DNA of 64,000 nt from NCBI GenBank assembly GCA_937958105.1, contig CALFXJ010000004.1, forward strand, positions 124,001 to 188,000. Reading direction: 5' to 3'. Source of the stretch: an uncultured Cellvibrio sp. GTDB taxonomy: Bacteria > Pseudomonadota > Gammaproteobacteria > Pseudomonadales > Cellvibrionaceae. Of this stretch, positions 59,723 to 64,000 are shown in pieces (position 1 is the stretch's first letter; each line of letters opens with the position of its first letter). Both the position numbers and the translations under genes were made by a program. The notes under the pieces are model-generated. The model made no database searches, had not been told where the DNA came from, and was given only the letters and a program-made list of their open reading frames with translations.

Positions 59723-62131
59723 TCAGCGCAGCTTTTTGTCGGCGGTTTTCATCAGGCCGGTTTTTTCAAAGGTGGTGTACAGGCTGTCGAGCGTGACCGG
59801 TTTGGCGAGGTAATGGTTCATGCCGGCCGCAAAAACGGCTTCGCGATGCTCCTGAAGTGCATGGGCCGTGAGCGCTACGATCGGCGTGGCAGGCATATTA
59901 TGGCTGCGCTCGTATTCGCGGATGCTGCGGGTTGCTTCGAAGCCGTCCATCTCCGGCATCTCGCAATCCATCAGGATCAGATCGTAGGGCGTGGTGGTTT
60001 CGCGCACGGCGTTATAGGCCGCAACACCATTTTCCACCAGCTCCGGTTCAATGTGCAGTTTACTCAGCAGACCTTTGATTACCATGCGGTTAACGGCATT
60101 GTCTTCGGCCACGAGCACGCGCAGGTGGGAGAAGAGTTGATAATTCTGGGCAACCTGTTTGTGTGCCGAGAGCGGCGCAATGGACACGCCGAGTATGGCG
60201 GCCAGTTCGAGCTTGATCAGCTTGGCCCCCACCGGTTTGCGCAGGACACCGCGAATCCTCAGTTGCTGATCGTGAGACTGGGGCACGTCCACATTACTGA
60301 GTACCACAATCGGTGTGTCCTGCAGTACCGGGTCCTGGCGCATGAGGGAAACCATGGCAAAGCTGGTTTCGCCGGGGTGGTAGTCGATGATCACAAAATC
60401 GAAAGGATCATCGCGCCAGGCCGCTTCCTGCAGAATCGACAGCGCATTATCTTTCGACCTGGCTTCGCGCAGCATGATGCCCCAACTGTTGCCGTGTTTG
60501 GCGAAGAACTGACTTTGTTTGCTGCTGCCATCTACGAGCAATAATTTTTTATTGTGCAGCAGCTCATCAATGGCGGGGTCGCGATGCGGCGCCATGGATT
60601 TCACTTCTGCCGGCAGGAAACGCGCGGTGAACCAGAAGGTAGAACCCTGGCCTTTGACGCTGTCCACGCCGATATCTCCGCCCATCAGTTCAGCCAGGCT
60701 TTTGCAGATTGCCAGACCTAAACCGGTGCCACCGTATTTGCGTGTGGTGGAGGTGTCTGCCTGATTGAAGGAGTCAAACAGCAATGAATAAGCGGTAGGG
60801 TCTATGCCTATGCCGCTGTCCTGCACCGCGAAATGCAGCAGCGGCTGTTCAGGGGTGCTGCCGGGAGCGAGTTTTACGGAGAGTGAAATAAAACCTTCGC
60901 TGGTGAATTTAAAGGCGTTACCGAGCAGGTTGATGATGATCTGGCGCAGGCGTGTAGGGTCGCCGCGCAGCAACAAAGGTGTGCCGGGGTCGACGCTGCC
61001 CAGGAGCTCAATACGTCGCTTATTCGCGGTTGCCCCAAACAATTGCACGCAATCTTCAATCAGATCTTCCAGATCAAAGATGGCGACTTCCAACTGCATC
61101 TTACCTGCTTCGATCTTGGAGTAATCGAGGATATCGTTGATGATCTCCAGCAGTGTTTCGCCGGACCGATGAATGACATCCACGTAATGTTTCTGCGCGT
61201 CATTCAATGGAGTATCACGCAACATCTCCAGCATCCCGATCACACCGTTCATCGGCGTGCGGATTTCGTGGCTCATGGTGGCAAGGAACTGACTCTTGGC
61301 ACGGCTGGCGTCTTCCGCTGCGTTTTTCAGGCGGCGTGTTTCAAGTTTTTCCGCTTTTTCAGACAGCAGTGCCAGTTCGATGGCGTGGCGCTGCTCAATA
61401 TCTTCCAGCAAGGTTTCCCGCATGTGGTTGATGGCGTTGACGACATTGTCCAGCTCATCTTCATGTTGATCCACCTTCATGCGTCGGAGACGCAAAGGGG
61501 TTTTGAGGTTTTCGAGATTCAATTGCCGTGTGTATTGAGCGATGGTGTCGATGTGTCGCGTCAACAGGGTGTGCACCAGCCACAGGATAAACAGCGAAAC
61601 CAATAAAGTTTTTGCGCCTTGCACACCGGCAATAAACAAGGCCCGGTCCCACAGCTTGTCGTAGATGCTCGACAGGCTGGCGGTGATGATCAGCGTGCCC
61701 AGTTGCTGTTGTGGCGTACTGGCGTCTTCGTAGGTCAACGGATAAGTTTTGACGAGAAACTGATTGGGTTTGTTGTCGATGTCTTCCTGACTGTAGCGTT
61801 GGGTGCTGGCCACCAGCGTTTGTTCGACATTATTCCAGTCATGCCAGATAACACTCACCTGCACCACATCCTGTACATCAAGCACGCTGTTGATCTGGAT
61901 GTTCAATTGCTCCTGATCAAAACCCCACAGGCTTTTGGTGATACTGGCGAGCGTGCTCACGCGCACCTGGTCGAGGCGTTTTTCGAGTGAAGAAATATCA
62001 TCGTGAAAATTGCTGTAAAGCTGCAGCAGAATCGTGATCAGTGTGATCAGCGAGCTGCTGAGGATGATCAGTCCCAGCAGACGGGTCGCGATGGGATTCT
62101 CGCGGGCGTAGCGGCTTATGGTTGGCAGCAT
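59723..62131 (-). CDS. Hybrid sensor histidine kinase with two receiver domains
   Basis: An 802-residue membrane protein from ATG 62131; GTG 62185 is an alternative start. Helices at about 16-37 and 170-188 flank a periplasmic sensor. A HAMP linker leads to the HisKA domain (His288 in MSHEIRTPMNGVIGM) and the ATPase domain (NLLGNAFKFT, DSGIGI, GGTGLGLAI). The first receiver (about 520-640) is degenerate but keeps an Asp in VIIDYHPG. The second, near the C-terminus, is complete (VAEDNAVNR, LILMDCEMPEMDGFE, LAKP). No HPt domain is attached, so the phosphate must pass to an unlinked protein. The layout is BarA/TorS-like without specific identity. Confidence 0.88.
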   Translation of the reverse strand: MLPTISRYARENPIATRLLGLIILSSSLITLITILLQLYSNFHDDISSLEKRLDQVRVSTLASITKSLWGFDQEQLNIQINSVLDVQDVVQVSVIWHDWNNVEQTLVASTQRYSQEDIDNKPNQFLVKTYPLTYEDASTPQQQLGTLIITASLSSIYDKLWDRALFIAGVQGAKTLLVSLFILWLVHTLLTRHIDTIAQYTRQLNLENLKTPLRLRRMKVDQHEDELDNVVNAINHMRETLLEDIEQRHAIELALLSEKAEKLETRRLKNAAEDASRAKSQFLATMSHEIRTPMNGVIGMLEMLRDTPLNDAQKHYVDVIHRSGETLLEIINDILDYSKIEAGKMQLEVAIFDLEDLIEDCVQLFGATANKRRIELLGSVDPGTPLLLRGDPTRLRQIIINLLGNAFKFTSEGFISLSVKLAPGSTPEQPLLHFAVQDSGIGIDPTAYSLLFDSFNQADTSTTRKYGGTGLGLAICKSLAELMGGDIGVDSVKGQGSTFWFTARFLPAEVKSMAPHRDPAIDELLHNKKLLLVDGSSKQSQFFAKHGNSWGIMLREARSKDNALSILQEAAWRDDPFDFVIIDYHPGETSFAMVSLMRQDPVLQDTPIVVLSNVDVPQSHDQQLRIRGVLRKPVGAKLIKLELAAILGVSIAPLSAHKQVAQNYQLFSHLRVLVAEDNAVNRMVIKGLLSKLHIEPELVENGVAAYNAVRETTTPYDLILMDCEMPEMDGFEATRSIREYERSHNMPATPIVALTAHALQEHREAVFAAGMNHYLAKPVTLDSLYTTFEKTGLMKTADKKLR

Positions 62132-62230
62132 CGACGTGTGGCGTATCCAGAAATCCGGGGAAATAACATGTGCAGGCCGTTGCACACTGATCCAAGTGTA
62201 GCAGTTGTCCCTGTCACTGCCGGCAGAGTA

Positions 62231-63139
62231 TCAGGACGCATCGTCGCTGACACCCGGTAAATTGCTGGCAGCTGGTAAATTAAGGAGGGCAGCGTAACCC
62301 TGTTGATAGCCGGGATAAAGCAGTTCATATCCACTGCGCAGCAGACGCGCGTTGGAGCAGCGCTTGTTGCCGCGCTCGCGGTCAATCTGATCCGGCGCGA
62401 ACCGGGCCCGGTCCGTCTTCAAGTGCATGGCCAGCCAGTTCACCACTTCGGCCATGGGCGCGGGTGTACTGTCGGTGGCGACAAGCAGCGGTTCCGGTTG
62501 CTGTCCTTCACGGACCTGATTAATCAGATGGGCCAGCACGCCGGCACAGTCGTCAGCGTGGATGCGATTGGTAAAGGCTGCCGACAACACGGCACGCCCC
62601 TGGCGTACCTGTTCAATCAGCCGGGTTCTGCCGGGACCATAGATGCCGCTGAAACGGAGGATACAGTGTGGAAAGCCGCTGGCACGAATCAGCGCTTCGG
62701 CTTCCAGCAGGCGTTTGCCGCTGAAGCTCGCCGGCTCCGTTGGCGAGTCTTCATCTACCCAGCTGCCATCCTGCTGCCCGTAGACACTGGTGCTGGAGAC
62801 AAACAGCAGCAGTCGCGGCGTCTGCCGATGGGCTTTCAGGCTGTTGATCAGCGCTGCGCAGGTATCCACGTAAGCACGGCGGTAGCCCTCATCGCTGCGC
62901 TCTGTCGGGGTCATGGTGATCACGATGATTTCAGCAGGTTCGGCCAGAAGTTGATGGAGTGCGCCGGGTTCACTGAGATCGCAGCGGCGGTAATGAATGA
63001 AAGGGTTGTCTGGGACGGATGAGCGTCTCACGCCCACGACCTGATACTGATCCTGAGGCAGTCGGGCTGCCAGTCGCACACCGAGGTCGCCACACCCCAG
63101 GATCAACACCCGGGGTGGTAATAGTTTTTCGCTATTCAC
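62231..63139 (-). CDS. NAD-dependent epimerase/dehydratase family protein, YeeZ-like
   Basis: A 302-residue protein. GTG 63139 is the likely start, with GGAG about 12 bases upstream. The Rossmann motif is VLILGCGDLGVRLAARL, the shortened GxGxxG of the YeeZ group. SSTSVYGQQDGSWVDE is conserved, but the Tyr-x-x-x-Lys motif is replaced by FSGKRLLEAE, so catalysis may differ from ordinary epimerases. The role is unknown. It is divergent from oxyR. Confidence 0.75.
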   Translation of the reverse strand: MNSEKLLPPRVLILGCGDLGVRLAARLPQDQYQVVGVRRSSVPDNPFIHYRRCDLSEPGALHQLLAEPAEIIVITMTPTERSDEGYRRAYVDTCAALINSLKAHRQTPRLLLFVSSTSVYGQQDGSWVDEDSPTEPASFSGKRLLEAEALIRASGFPHCILRFSGIYGPGRTRLIEQVRQGRAVLSAAFTNRIHADDCAGVLAHLINQVREGQQPEPLLVATDSTPAPMAEVVNWLAMHLKTDRARFAPDQIDRERGNKRCSNARLLRSGYELLYPGYQQGYAALLNLPAASNLPGVSDDAS

Positions 63140-63231
63140 CTTTGCTTAACTCCTTACAACAGGGCACACTTGGCCACTATAACAAGCCCGCAGAGTATTT
63201 ATTCCGCACCATCTTAAAGGCAGATCGCACC

Positions 63232-64000
63232 ATGACCCTCACCGAATTGCGTTACATCGTCACGCTCGCCCAGGAGCAGCATTTTGGCCGCGCGGCGGAT
63301 CGCTGTTTTGTCAGCCAGCCAACCCTCAGCATTGCGGTGAAAAAGCTGGAAGACGAGCTGGGGGTGGCGCTGTTTGAGCGGACCAAGTCCCGCGTGCAGG
63401 CGACGCCCCTGGGTGAGCAGATCGTGGCCCAGGCTAATCTGGTGCTGGAGCAGACTGCCGCCATCAAAGACATCGCCGACGCCGGCAAAGACCAGCTGAG
63501 CAGCCCCTTAGCAGTGGGTGCCATCTTTACCATCGGACCCTATCTGCTGCCGTTGTTCATCCCTCACCTGCAGAAGATCGCCAGCAAGATGCCGCTGTAC
63601 GTAGAGGAGGGTTACACCGCCACCCTGCGCAAGAAACTGCGGAACGGCGAGCTGGATGTCATCATCGTTGCGCTGCCGTTTACCGAACCGGACGTGGTCA
63701 CCCAGGCGCTGTTCGATGAGCCGTTCGTGGTGCTGATGCCTCAGGACCATCCTCTTGCTGCAAAAGCGGCTATCCATCCTCGTGACCTCGACGACCAGAA
63801 TATGTTGCTGCTGGGCGAAGGTCATTGCTTCCGCGATCAGGTCCTGGCGACCTGTCCCAACCTGCAGCCATCGCTTGAAGATACCTCGGGCCGTATCCGC
63901 ACAGCGGCGGAGGGCAGTTCGCTGGAAACCCTGCGGCACATGGTCGCCTCGGGGCTGGGTATTACCATCCTGCCGGAGTCCGCTGCCTCGACGTCCTATT
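63232..64000 (+). CDS. oxyR: Hydrogen-peroxide sensor OxyR, 3'-truncated by the window edge
   Basis: The first 256 residues of a LysR-type regulator. The HTH is MTLTELRYIVTLAQEQHFGRAADRCFVSQPTLSIAVKKLE. The redox cysteines fall at Cys199 and Cys208 in EGHCFRDQVLATCP, the same numbers as in E. coli OxyR, which fixes the identity. Oxidation joins these two cysteines and switches on catalase and peroxidase genes. The C-terminal part lies beyond base 64000. Confidence 0.97.
   Translation, partial: MTLTELRYIVTLAQEQHFGRAADRCFVSQPTLSIAVKKLEDELGVALFERTKSRVQATPLGEQIVAQANLVLEQTAAIKDIADAGKDQLSSPLAVGAIFTIGPYLLPLFIPHLQKIASKMPLYVEEGYTATLRKKLRNGELDVIIVALPFTEPDVVTQALFDEPFVVLMPQDHPLAAKAAIHPRDLDDQNMLLLGEGHCFRDQVLATCPNLQPSLEDTSGRIRTAAEGSSLETLRHMVASGLGITILPESAASTSY

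Noticed and set aside
1..64000. CRISPR arrays, tRNA or rRNA genes, prophage
   Set aside because: No regularly spaced repeats, tRNA-like folds, rRNA-like sequence or phage structural genes were noticed on reading the window.

Overview
The window reads as a chromosomal segment of a plant-polysaccharide-degrading gammaproteobacterium, most probably Cellvibrio or a close relative. This is inferred from two things. First, there are secreted carbohydrate-active enzymes with poly-Ser or Gly/Asn linkers (GH62, GH11-CBM60, two GH16). Second, the housekeeping order radC-coaBC-algC-argB-pyrE-crc-rph-yicC-gmk-rpoZ-spoT-ridA...oxyR is very like the order I recall for Pseudomonas. No rRNA, tRNA, CRISPR array, prophage or intact insertion sequence was seen.

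Layout. 1-3.2 kb: an arabinoxylan pair, the 3' part of a GH62 arabinofuranosidase (cut by the window edge) and a GH11 xylanase with its own near-consensus promoter. 3.3-7.4 kb: a secreted HEAT-repeat protein, a secreted c-type cytochrome, a His-rich periplasmic protein and a DmeF-type metal exporter. 7.4-9.7 kb: an orphan pore-forming-toxin-like fragment with a two-helix membrane partner broken by an 11-bp tandem duplication, downstream of a radical SAM gene with a LexA box. 9.7-11.6 kb: a lemA-TPM-TPM operon. 11.8-15.2 kb: a membrane-anchored AraC regulator facing two tandem GH16 lichenases whose domain order is circularly permuted. 15.4-21 kb: an alpha/beta hydrolase, a DUF457 membrane protein, an S9 peptidase paralogue that has lost its catalytic serine, and an unrecognised protein with an Sm-like C-terminus. 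21-25.7 kb: a PepSY-PepSY-response regulator-sensor kinase operon behind a TTAAG-N6-TTAAG box, then an ATM1-type ABC exporter. 25.7-31.3 kb: mechanosensitive channel, Bcr/CflA efflux pump, GGDEF-EAL protein, and the guanidinium exporter Gdx under a guanidine-II riboswitch.

31.3-42.7 kb is the conserved core (rpmBG, radC, coaBC, algC, argB, slmA, pyrE, crc, rph, yicC). It is followed by about 6 kb of accessory DNA (42.7-48.6 kb): a decayed AbiE-like toxin-antitoxin remnant, an AraC/SDR divergent pair, an EF-hand membrane protein, a hydrolase and a small HTH protein. The core resumes with gmk, rpoZ, spoT and ridA. After that come an S9 peptidase with an intact serine, mscL, small proteins, ubiD, rho with a long leader, trxA, a hybrid histidine kinase, an epimerase-like protein and the 5' part of oxyR, which runs off the window.

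How the parts fit: GH62 and GH11 act together on arabinoxylan and the GH16 pair on mixed-linkage glucan, with carbohydrate-binding modules or a surface anchor targeting them. Crc suggests catabolite control of this carbon-foraging lifestyle. The most unusual signals are the serine-less S9 paralogue, the permuted lichenase pair, the duplication-broken membrane partner of the orphan toxin, and the AbiE remnant. All functional statements are read from sequence and family knowledge; no database search was run.
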